Shown: positions 44,061-51,388 of the stretch, one piece after another
How the letters are laid out: each line of letters begins with the position of its first letter
Numbering within the stretch: the first letter of the stretch is position 1
Translations under genes and position numbers: made by a program
The notes under the pieces: model-generated
What the model was told of the DNA's origin: nothing
What the model saw: the letters and a program-made list of their open reading frames with translations, nothing else
The model's database searches: none
Assembly (NCBI GenBank): GCA_036340235.1
Contig: JAYYZE010000006.1
Coordinates: 1 to 60,086 of the forward strand
Direction of reading: 5' to 3'
Length of the DNA: 60,086 nucleotides
Source of the DNA: GCA-2862585 sp036340235
GTDB taxonomy: Bacteria > Bacteroidota > Bacteroidia > Flavobacteriales > UBA7312

Positions 44061-45071
44061 TTATATACTCCTTTTTCTTATCATTTCTTCTAATCCATTA
44101 ACAAAGGTATCACTTGAGTTTAGACTTTCGACTAGTTGAACCTTTTCGCCTCCGTGTTCTTCGAACAGTTCTTGGTATTCATCGCCTATTTCTATAATTG
44201 TTTCAAGGCAGTCAGCTACAAATGCTGGTGAAAATACTAATAATTTTTTTGCACCTTTCTTTGCTAAATCTACTATTATATCATCTGAAAAGGGTTCAAC
44301 CCAACCGCTTCCCAATCTAGATTGAAAACCAACACTGTATCTCTCTTTTTGTAATTTAAATCGATCGGCTAATTGAATAGCTGTTTCGTAGCAAGTAGCT
44401 TTGTAGCAGAATACATTTTCTTGGTTGATGCCTTCTTCGCAGTTTTGATCTTTGCACAAGCCATCTTTGTAAACTTTGTCAACATGGCGTTCTGGCAAGC
44501 CGTGAAAACTAAACAAGATATGGTCGTAATCATCAAAATTGTACTCACGTCCCTTTTCTTCAAATCCGTTAAGGTAGAACGATTCATTATAAAATTGAGT
44601 AACGAAACTGATTTCGGGTATTACCCACCATTTTTTTATGATACTCATGGCTTCTTCAATAACTGAGCCATTAGTGGCCGAAGCATAATGAGGAAATAGG
44701 GGTAAAATAATTATTTGTTGAAACGTTTTACCTTCCCAGCTTTTAAGTGTTTTTTTTAAAGATGGATTTTTATACCTCATTGCGTATTCTACATGAAAGT
44801 CGTCCCCTAGCTTGGATTGTAGTTTTTGGCACAAATCGTGCGTGTGAAATATAATAGGCGATCCTTTGTCGGTCCATAATTCTTTGTATACTTTGGCCGA
44901 TTTAGGCGCTCTGAAAGGAACTATAATCCCGTTGACTAATATTTTTCTTAGAAGCCAGGGAATATCAATTACCCTTTTGTCGTTCAAAAACTGAAAAAGG
45001 TAACTCCTAACATCTGATGTTTTTGGTGAATCTGGGGTGCCTAGGTTAACTAATAGAACTGCTGTTTTCAC
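44061..45071 (-). CDS. hemH: Ferrochelatase
   Basis: Ferrochelatase inserts Fe2+ into protoporphyrin IX. The 336-aa protein begins MKTAVLLVNLGTPDSPKTSDVR, with PLFPHYASATNGSVIE, the catalytic His in LFSFHGLPERHV, and SRLGSGWVEPFSDD. A Cys-rich insertion (GLCKDQNCEEG...CYKATCYETA) recalls the iron-sulfur or extra-Cys region of some bacterial ferrochelatases, but its pattern alone does not prove a cluster. It is first in the operon, so the last step of the pathway is transcribed first. Confidence 0.96.
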   Translation of the reverse strand: MKTAVLLVNLGTPDSPKTSDVRSYLFQFLNDKRVIDIPWLLRKILVNGIIVPFRAPKSAKVYKELWTDKGSPIIFHTHDLCQKLQSKLGDDFHVEYAMRYKNPSLKKTLKSWEGKTFQQIIILPLFPHYASATNGSVIEEAMSIIKKWWVIPEISFVTQFYNESFYLNGFEEKGREYNFDDYDHILFSFHGLPERHVDKVYKDGLCKDQNCEEGINQENVFCYKATCYETAIQLADRFKLQKERYSVGFQSRLGSGWVEPFSDDIIVDLAKKGAKKLLVFSPAFVADCLETIIEIGDEYQELFEEHGGEKVQLVESLNSSDTFVNGLEEMIRKRSI

Positions 45072-45100
45072 TCTTTGTAAATGGGATTAATTATAAGTTG

Positions 45101-45108
45101 CAAAATTA
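45101..45108 (-). promoter_or_regulatory. Candidate -7 box for the heme operon
   Basis: On the minus strand TAATTTTG (45108-45101) followed by CAAC fits TAnnTTTG and lies 29 bp upstream of the hemH ATG. A -33 TTTG is not seen at the right distance, so the promoter is only partly supported. Confidence 0.5.
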
Positions 45109-45148
45109 CTAATTAAAGTGGTAACTTTAGTAAGTATAGATTAGCATT

Positions 45149-45265
45149 ATGGCACCGTGTAAAGTACAAAATACTATGATTAGGTGGTTTCTCTTGGATG
45201 GAATAGTTTTGCTCAATGATTCTATTTTAGTAGGAGCTTGTATGCTAATTTGTAAAATTTTATAA
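45149..45265 (+). CDS. Possible 38-aa hydrophobic small protein
   Basis: An ATG-started frame fills most of the hemH-redoxin spacer and ends 13 bp before the redoxin ATG. It encodes a basic start (MAPCKVQNTMIRW) and one long hydrophobic stretch to the end with three further Cys. There is no recognised family, and a TAACTTTA (45122-45129) upstream is only a near match to a -7 box. It may be chance. Confidence 0.2.
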   Translation: MAPCKVQNTMIRWFLLDGIVLLNDSILVGACMLICKIL

Positions 45266-45266
45266 T

Positions 45267-45274
45267 TAATTTTG
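45267..45274 (+). promoter_or_regulatory. Candidate -7 box of the redoxin gene
   Basis: TAATTTTG (45267-45274) is followed by TAAT and then the ATG at 45279, the same 4-nt spacing as at ung and the UbiD-family gene. A -33 box at the correct distance is not evident. Confidence 0.5.
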
Positions 45275-45278
45275 TAAT

Positions 45279-45890
45279 ATGAGAAGATTGATTTTTTTAC
45301 TATTTGTTTTTTTGTTTGTTGCAGATATTGGCTATGCTCAACGTTTTCCTACTATCAAAATTGGTGATGAGTGTCCTAGCCCTTCTTTGCAAATGACTTC
45401 AGTAGATAATCGCTCATACCAGCTCGATGACCATTTTAAACAAAATGGTCTTCTAATAGTTTTTACCAGTAACACTTGCCCATTTGTGGTGGCATGGGAG
45501 GATAGGTATAAATTAGTTGAAACAATTTGTAAAGAAAATGGTATTGATATGTTGTATATTAATTCCAATCATAAAAAAAGATTGGACGATGATTCTTTTG
45601 AGGCCATGCAAGCGCATGCTAAATCGATGGATTATCAGTTTCCTTATCTGCTTGATGAGAAAAGTCAACTGGCCAACGCTTTCGGAGCCAAAACAACTCC
45701 TCACATCTTCTTATTTAATGCACAAAAGAAGTTGGTTTACATGGGCGCTATTGACGATAATTATACCTCAGCTAGAGAAGTAACTGAATTTTATTTGAAA
45801 GATGCTATTGAGTCTTTAGTTTTTAGTAAACCTATACAAAACGCAGAAACCAAAGCTGTCGGATGTAGTATTAAGCGACATATTCCATAA
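45279..45890 (+). CDS. Exported thioredoxin-family redoxin (AhpC/TSA-like)
   Basis: The 203-aa product has a Sec signal (LIFLLFVFLFVADIGYAQ) and a peroxiredoxin/thioredoxin-fold domain. A single Cys (67) lies in VFTSNTCPFVVAWEDRY, where classic thioredoxins have CxxC. KTTPHIFLF holds the cis-proline, and a second Cys (196) lies in the C-terminal TKAVGCSIK. This CPF plus C-terminal GCSIK arrangement recurs in a group of bacterial redoxins without defined substrates. It should work in the periplasm. The tRNA gene begins 9 bp after its stop. Confidence 0.85.
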   Translation: MRRLIFLLFVFLFVADIGYAQRFPTIKIGDECPSPSLQMTSVDNRSYQLDDHFKQNGLLIVFTSNTCPFVVAWEDRYKLVETICKENGIDMLYINSNHKKRLDDDSFEAMQAHAKSMDYQFPYLLDEKSQLANAFGAKTTPHIFLFNAQKKLVYMGAIDDNYTSAREVTEFYLKDAIESLVFSKPIQNAETKAVGCSIKRHIP

Positions 45891-45899
45891 TTGAATATA

Positions 45900-45977
45900 G
45901 GGCAATTAGCTCAGTTGGTTTAGAGCACTACCTTGACAGGGTAGGGGTCACTGGTTCGAATCCGGTATTGCCCACCA
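45900..45977 (+). tRNA. tRNA-Val (anticodon GAC)
   Basis: The cloverleaf is complete: acceptor GGGCAAT (45900-45906) with ATTGCCC (45967-45973), D arm GCTC..GAGC, anticodon stem CTACC/GGTAG around the loop TTGACAG giving anticodon GAC, and a T arm with GGTTCGAATCC. ACCA at 45974-45977 encodes the CCA end. The tRNA is 9 bp after the redoxin stop with no terminator between them. Confidence 0.97.
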
Positions 45978-46020
45978 AAGCGGAATCCATCTCATTCTGA
46001 GATATTTTTCCGCTTTTTTT
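45977..46020 (+). terminator. Terminator after tRNA-Val
   Basis: AAGCGGA (45978-45984) pairs with TCCGCTT (46009-46015) and a nested stem ATCTCA/TGAGAT lies inside. A run of T follows. The left arm starts right behind the CCA end of the tRNA. Confidence 0.85.
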
Positions 46021-46442
46021 ATTCTCACAAAGCCCTGTAGTTCTTTTAGTTGGCTCAAAAAAAAGAACATCAGATTATTAAAAGATAGAGAATCAGCTGA
46101 CTACAGAGTTGGTTTTAGATGAAGCGAGCTGATAAGGCAGTTAATGGAAGAGATCAGTATCGATATAGAATAAAAGAAAAGATAGTTGAGAATCATGCAC
46201 TAAATGAAGAGCTACTGTAGAGCTACAAATCAATGTGATGATTAAGAAAAAGAGTGTAAAAATTAATTTCTTAAAAAAGTTCGTAATAAGAAACTTTAGA
46301 CTCAAAATTTTATTTATAAAGATTATTGATGTTATTTATGCTACAATTTAAGATATAATAAGAAGATAAATATGAAAATTTGTTTTGGGTAGCATTACTA
46401 GAATTTATTTATCCAATTTTAAAAATTAGTATATTGCAAAAT
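46021..46442 (+). other. Gene-poor stretch, possibly decayed coding sequence
   Basis: No intact gene of credible size is present. One frame continuing from the tRNA terminator reads KPCSSFSWLKKKNIRLLKD and stops at 46122. A second, from an ATG at 46119 to 46220, reads MKRADKAVNGRDQYRYRIK and stops after 33 residues. Both look like coding remnants but I cannot assign them. The remainder (46221-46442) is very AT-rich without a recognisable promoter pair. Confidence 0.4.
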
Positions 46443-48074
46443 ATGAGTGATTCATTGGAACCTTACAATCAAGTTTTGGGGCTGCGAAAAGCAAAGCATT
46501 TACTAAGAAGGGCAACGTTTAATTATTCAAAATCTTTAATTGATTCAATCTCATCAATGTCTGCTAGCGAAGCGTTCACGCTTTTGACCTCTGATGGGGA
46601 TTATTTGATTTCAGAACCCAATGATTGCCAGAATGATGGTTATTGGACAAGTTCCAGTGAACTCCCTAGTAGTTTTTCAACACAAGAAAAAAAACGGGCT
46701 TATGTTGGTGCTTGGTGGTGGTATAATGCCACCAATCAGCTCACAATAAAATACAAACTGTCCTATTTTTTGTTCACATCATTTACCGTTTCCAATAACA
46801 GTTCAGCAGGGGCATCAACTTATTTTTTCGATTATTTGAGATTACTTGACTTTTACGCCTTAGGAAATATAAAAACGCTTGCTAAAAAAATCACGTTAGA
46901 TAATGCCATGCTTGAGTATCTTAACAATACCAATAATTATGCAAATAATCCAAATGAAAATTTTGCGCGGGAGTTCCTAGAGTTATTTACCATTCAGAAA
47001 GGCCCTCAAATAGGTGATGATAATTACACAAATTACACTGAGTTAGATGTGCAACAAGCTGCAAGGGTTTTCACTGGCTTTAGAAAACAAAACGATAGAT
47101 CAATAATTGATGAGGCAAATAATTTGCCAAAGGGATGGAATGATATAAGTAAACATGACACGGCTAATAAGGTATTTAGTGAAGCATTCAACAACCACGA
47201 AATTTTAGGACAGCAAACTGCAGAGGGAATGGATCAAGAGTTAGATGATTTTGTTGAAATGATTTTTGAAAAAGAAGAAACAGCAAAGGCATATTGTAGA
47301 AAACTCTACAGGTTTTTTGTTAAAAGTGAATGGGGAGATGAAGTAGAACAAGAAATAATTGAACCACTTGCTCTGCAATTGATAGAAGATGCTTATAATA
47401 TTTTACCAACTGTAAAAACACTTTTGTCAAGTAAACATTTTTTTGACTTGGCCGATGATATAGCTGATGATGAAATTGTAGGTTCTATTGTAAAAAGTCC
47501 ATTACAAATGGCCAATGAAGTTGTTACATTTTTCGAAGTGCCAATCCCTAATCCCAATTTGAACGCCGAGGAATATTATGTTAAGTTTTTTAGAAAGTTT
47601 TTACATGATTCTTATTTTGCCTCTTCTGGTATGAACTTTTTTAATCCCGAAACAGTAGCTGGTTTTCCAGCTCACTATCAAGAACCGGACTTTGATAGGC
47701 ATTGGTTTACGTCAAGTACCATAATTGCCCGATACAAACTAGTTGAAAGTTTAATTACAGGTAAAAATAGAATTTTCCCCAACGCCAATATTTTCACACA
47801 GTTAGATGCATTAGCATTTGTTTCAGAACACATCCAAAATCCAAGTAACATTACTGATTTAGTAACAGGTCTTGCTAGTTATCTTTTCCCCGAATTTATT
47901 GATCAAGACAGAATTCAATATTTTAAAGATATTGCTTTAGATGGTTACGAAGATTATTATTGGACAGAAGCTTGGTATATGTACGAGAGTGAAGGTGATG
48001 ATGTTATATTAAGAACCCGACTAAATTCACTCATAACAGAAATGGTAAATTCAGCTGAATTTCAGTTGATGTAG
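46443..48074 (+). CDS. DUF1800 family protein
   Basis: The ATG at 46443 gives 543 aa starting MSDSLEPYNQVLGLRKAKHL; an upstream TTG frame is rejected. The N-terminal KHLLRRATFNYSKSL is the conserved start of DUF1800, and NENFAREFLELFTIQKGPQI with TELDVQQAARVFTGF is the family core, followed by AYCRKLYRFFVKSEW. No signal peptide is visible. DUF1800 genes almost always precede a DUF1501 gene, as here 16 bp downstream. The biochemical role of the pair is unknown. Confidence 0.9.
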   Translation: MSDSLEPYNQVLGLRKAKHLLRRATFNYSKSLIDSISSMSASEAFTLLTSDGDYLISEPNDCQNDGYWTSSSELPSSFSTQEKKRAYVGAWWWYNATNQLTIKYKLSYFLFTSFTVSNNSSAGASTYFFDYLRLLDFYALGNIKTLAKKITLDNAMLEYLNNTNNYANNPNENFAREFLELFTIQKGPQIGDDNYTNYTELDVQQAARVFTGFRKQNDRSIIDEANNLPKGWNDISKHDTANKVFSEAFNNHEILGQQTAEGMDQELDDFVEMIFEKEETAKAYCRKLYRFFVKSEWGDEVEQEIIEPLALQLIEDAYNILPTVKTLLSSKHFFDLADDIADDEIVGSIVKSPLQMANEVVTFFEVPIPNPNLNAEEYYVKFFRKFLHDSYFASSGMNFFNPETVAGFPAHYQEPDFDRHWFTSSTIIARYKLVESLITGKNRIFPNANIFTQLDALAFVSEHIQNPSNITDLVTGLASYLFPEFIDQDRIQYFKDIALDGYEDYYWTEAWYMYESEGDDVILRTRLNSLITEMVNSAEFQLM

Positions 48075-48090
48075 CTCAAACATTTTGTTG

Positions 48091-49722
48091 ATGAAAAGAA
48101 GAGATTTTATAAAATTATCAGCAACTGCTTCTGCAATAGGGCTAATGCCCTTTGAAATGAAAGCCATGCTCAGGCAGTTATCTTTGGATGAATGCGATTT
48201 TTCTAATAGAAAGTTGGTTCTTATTAATCTTAAAGGTGGAAATGATGGTTTAAATACTATAATTCCAATTAACCAATACGATACATATAGCGTGTTGAGA
48301 CCCAATATCAAAGTCTCAAACTCTGGCCCAAATGCATATATCACTTTAGATAGTAGCTTGTCAGATAACCAACAAGTTGGATTAAACCCTGCACTAACAA
48401 GTTTTAAATCTATGTATGATAAGGGATGGCTAAAACTAATACAGTCGGTTGGATACCCTTCTCACAATAGAAGCCACTTTAGCTCAAAAGACATTATGTC
48501 AACAGGAAACGATGGGAATAGTTGGTTGAATGGAACTGAATCAGGATGGGTTGGGCGATTTATGGAACTCAATTATGTTGATGAACTTAATGCACCATAC
48601 CCCCTTGCCGTTCAGATTGGATCTAAAAATACTGCCCTTGATTTTATTGGGGTTCACAATCATGGGATGGCCTTAAATATAACAGGCCAAGATCCTTCAG
48701 GATTTTATTCCGTAATTTCAGGACTGTCAGGTCAGCCACCTCAGTCGTTTCCCAATTCTCATTATGGTACTGAATTAGAATACATTGTTGGGGTTGATAA
48801 TCTCTCAAACCAATACTCACAATCAATTTCTGATGCATTTAATAATGGATCAAACGGTCTAAGCTACCCTGATACTAATTTGGCTGATCAGTTAAAAACG
48901 GTAGCTAAATTAATTAGTGGTGGCTTAAATTCAAAAATATTTTTAGTGAAAATTTCGGGTTTCGACACCCACAATAATCAAGTACAAGATTCTGATAGTC
49001 CGATAGGCGAACATTATGAGCTATTGGATGAACTTTCAACAGCTGTAGATGCCTTTTTTAATGATCTGGACTCTCAAGGTATTGCCGATGACGTAATAGG
49101 TGTGACTTATTCCGAATTTGGAAGAAAAGCATCCGAAAACGGTAATATGGGAACTGACCACGGCCAAGTATCTCCTATGTTTGTTTTTGGCAAGCCAATT
49201 CAAGCTGGTGTAATGGGAGTAAACCCAGATTTGACAGAAGCGAATAGTGACAACAATTATCAAATTGAGAGTTTACAATTTGATTACAGACAGACATTTG
49301 CCACCATATTCCAAGACTTTATGGGTGCCGACAACACAATAATAGATAGTGCTTTCTTCAACAATACTTCAGAAAATTCATTTTCTGAAACAAAAATTGA
49401 TGGTTTACTCAAAGACACATATTTAGCGTCAGAGGATTGTTTTGAGGGTATACCAAATAATGTAACATCAAAACAAATAAAATTTGAATTATACCCCAAT
49501 CCATTTAAAACACGGCTTGAAATTTTTTCAAATAGTCTTTTGACGACTTATTCAAATTTTGAGCTCTATAATACCAACGGTCAGCTTCTTTTTACTGGCA
49601 AGTTATCACACGTCAATAAAAATACCTTGAGCCTAAACTTGTCTCATTTGAGTAGTGGTATGTATTTGCTAAGAATTCATTCATCTAGTGAATCTAAAAA
49701 TTTCAAAATTCTAAAATCATAA
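48091..49722 (+). CDS. DUF1501 family protein with Tat-like signal and T9SS sorting domain
   Basis: The ATG at 48091 gives 543 aa; the TTG at 48085 adds two residues. The N-terminus MKRRDFIKLSATASAIGL carries a twin-arginine motif (RRDFIKL). DUF1501 is distantly related to the sulfatase/alkaline phosphatase fold; here KLVLINLKGGNDGLNT, SHNRSHFSSKDIM and VTYSEFGRKASENGNMGTDHG are the conserved segments with candidate metal-binding Asp and His residues. The last 75 residues form a T9SS domain (YPNPFKTRLEIF, LYNTNGQLLF, LSSGMYLLRIH). It is probably exported folded by Tat, then across the outer membrane. Substrate unknown. Confidence 0.88.
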   Translation: MKRRDFIKLSATASAIGLMPFEMKAMLRQLSLDECDFSNRKLVLINLKGGNDGLNTIIPINQYDTYSVLRPNIKVSNSGPNAYITLDSSLSDNQQVGLNPALTSFKSMYDKGWLKLIQSVGYPSHNRSHFSSKDIMSTGNDGNSWLNGTESGWVGRFMELNYVDELNAPYPLAVQIGSKNTALDFIGVHNHGMALNITGQDPSGFYSVISGLSGQPPQSFPNSHYGTELEYIVGVDNLSNQYSQSISDAFNNGSNGLSYPDTNLADQLKTVAKLISGGLNSKIFLVKISGFDTHNNQVQDSDSPIGEHYELLDELSTAVDAFFNDLDSQGIADDVIGVTYSEFGRKASENGNMGTDHGQVSPMFVFGKPIQAGVMGVNPDLTEANSDNNYQIESLQFDYRQTFATIFQDFMGADNTIIDSAFFNNTSENSFSETKIDGLLKDTYLASEDCFEGIPNNVTSKQIKFELYPNPFKTRLEIFSNSLLTTYSNFELYNTNGQLLFTGKLSHVNKNTLSLNLSHLSSGMYLLRIHSSSESKNFKILKS

Positions 49723-49787
49723 TTTTTAACAAAACAAACTGAATATCTGATAAATTAAGTTTTGAATTAACCAATAGACACAGGCTT

Positions 49788-49820
49788 ATGAATATGATTG
49801 TTACCATTATACCATTTTGA
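49788..49820 (+). other. Short upstream reading frame overlapping the photolyase start
   Basis: ATG at 49788 opens a 10-codon frame (MNMIVTIIPF) whose TGA at 49818-49820 overlaps the photolyase TTG start at 49817-49819 (TTGA). Such an arrangement could couple translation. It is seen only as sequence. Confidence 0.3.
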
Positions 49821-51289
49821 AAAGTTTGTCAAATCATTTAAATATTGTTTGGCTTAAAAGAGATCTGAGAACTTTTGACCACGAGCCCTTGTTTCATGCT
49901 GAAAACGAAAATGAAAACTATATTTTAATATACTTATTTGAACCAACACTTTTAGCTCAACCCGATAGCGCCCTTCGCCATCAGCAATTTATTTACCACT
50001 CCATTTTGGATATCAACAGTATTTTACGAAAGGTTAATAGATCTGTTCACACCTTTTATGCTGATGCCAAAGATGTATTTGCATACCTCACCGAGCGTTA
50101 TACAATCAACAAAGTATTTTCTTACCAAGAAAATGGTACTCGTATCTCATGGAATAGAGATAAAGAGGTTTCTACAATTCTAAAAAAAAATGGTGTCAAA
50201 TGGCTTCAATTTGAAAATCAGGCAGTGAAAAGGGGAATCACTAATAGAATAGGATGGGATAAACAATGGTATCAATTTGCTCATTCTGAGCTAGTAACAA
50301 ATACATACAGTGAAAGTAACTTCATTTTAGAAAAAACGCCATTTCAATACTTGCCCAAAGCGTTGAAAGAGCAGCTGGATTATCCGAGTCAATTTCAGCC
50401 GGCGGGTCAGACCTTTGCCTTGAAATATTTAAATTCTTTCGTTAAAGAGAGAGGCATTAATTATTCCAAACATATATCTAGCCCTATGCTGAGTAGGCAA
50501 TCTTGTAGTCGCTTGTCGGTGTATCTAGCTTGGGGAAATATCAGTATTCGCCAAGCTTTCCAAATAATAAAAAATGGCCCACACTATAAATTATATAAAA
50601 GATCTTTTGACGCCTGTTTGGCTCGCTTAAAATGGCGCTCACATTTCATCCAAAAATTTGAAACAGATTGCAACTATGAATACCAATGTATTAACAAGGG
50701 GTACGAACAAATGCAATATGACAACAATGATGAGTTTTTACAAAAATGGAAAGAAGGAAAAACAGGTTTCCCACTTGTAGATGCCTGTATGCGGTGTTTG
50801 AAAAGTACAGGTTGGATCAATTTTAGAATGCGAGCCATGTTGGTGTCTTTTCTTTGTCATCACCTTAATCAAAATTGGCGTAGAGGAGTTTATCACATGG
50901 CAAGTTTGTTTTTGGATTATGAACCAGGTATTCACTTTACTCAATTTCAAATGCAAGCCGGCGTAACGGGTATCAATTCGATTCGTATTTATAATCCAGT
51001 GAAGCAGTCTCAAGAAAATGATCCAGAAGCGAAATTTATAAAAAAATGGGTGCCTGAGCTAAAAGCACTATCTAACCCCTTTGTTCATCAGCCTTGGAAA
51101 CTAACCCCCATTGAATTGATTTCTAAAGCAATTAATCTCAATTATCCACCACCAATAGTAGAGTCAGTAAGAGCCGTCAAACGGTCAAGAGAACAATTGT
51201 GGGCATTGAGAAAGGATGCTATTGTCAAAGAAGAGTCTAAGAAGTTATTGGCAGTTCACGTCAGACCATATAAAAAAAATAGACAATAA
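49817..51289 (+). CDS. Cryptochrome/photolyase family protein
   Basis: These flavoproteins repair UV-damaged DNA or sense blue light. The 490-aa protein begins with the N-terminal Rossmann domain (NIVWLKRDLRTFDHEPLF) and has the FAD-binding domain from about 270 (ACLARLKWRSHFIQKFE, GKTGFPLVDACMRCLKSTGW, WINFRMRAMLVSFL, DYEPGIHFTQFQMQAG, RIYNPVKQSQENDPEAKFI). There is no in-frame ATG or GTG before the conserved domain, so the TTG at 49817 (or 49826) must serve. Repair versus signalling cannot be decided from motifs alone. Neither flank is a DNA-repair gene. Confidence 0.92.
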   Translation: MKSLSNHLNIVWLKRDLRTFDHEPLFHAENENENYILIYLFEPTLLAQPDSALRHQQFIYHSILDINSILRKVNRSVHTFYADAKDVFAYLTERYTINKVFSYQENGTRISWNRDKEVSTILKKNGVKWLQFENQAVKRGITNRIGWDKQWYQFAHSELVTNTYSESNFILEKTPFQYLPKALKEQLDYPSQFQPAGQTFALKYLNSFVKERGINYSKHISSPMLSRQSCSRLSVYLAWGNISIRQAFQIIKNGPHYKLYKRSFDACLARLKWRSHFIQKFETDCNYEYQCINKGYEQMQYDNNDEFLQKWKEGKTGFPLVDACMRCLKSTGWINFRMRAMLVSFLCHHLNQNWRRGVYHMASLFLDYEPGIHFTQFQMQAGVTGINSIRIYNPVKQSQENDPEAKFIKKWVPELKALSNPFVHQPWKLTPIELISKAINLNYPPPIVESVRAVKRSREQLWALRKDAIVKEESKKLLAVHVRPYKKNRQ

Positions 51290-51334
51290 ATTATAAAAAT
51301 TTGCTATCTTATATTTTTTATTGTTTAATTCCGA

Positions 51335-51363
51335 ATTGCACTAACATATATTTTGTAATTTTG
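51335..51363 (+). promoter_or_regulatory. Promoter of the C25 protease gene
   Basis: TTG (51336-51338) and TAATTTTG (51356-51363) are separated by 17 bp, a near match to the Bacteroidota pattern. The predicted leader is about 20 nt before the ATG at 51389. Confidence 0.55.
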
Positions 51364-51388
51364 CTAGAAACTTAATAATCGTTACAAA

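Noticed and set aside
46380..46442. TTG-started hydrophobic extension of the DUF1800 protein as a signal peptide
   Set aside because: It has no basic start or cleavage site, begins at a TTG, and an ATG at 46443 gives a normal family N-terminus.
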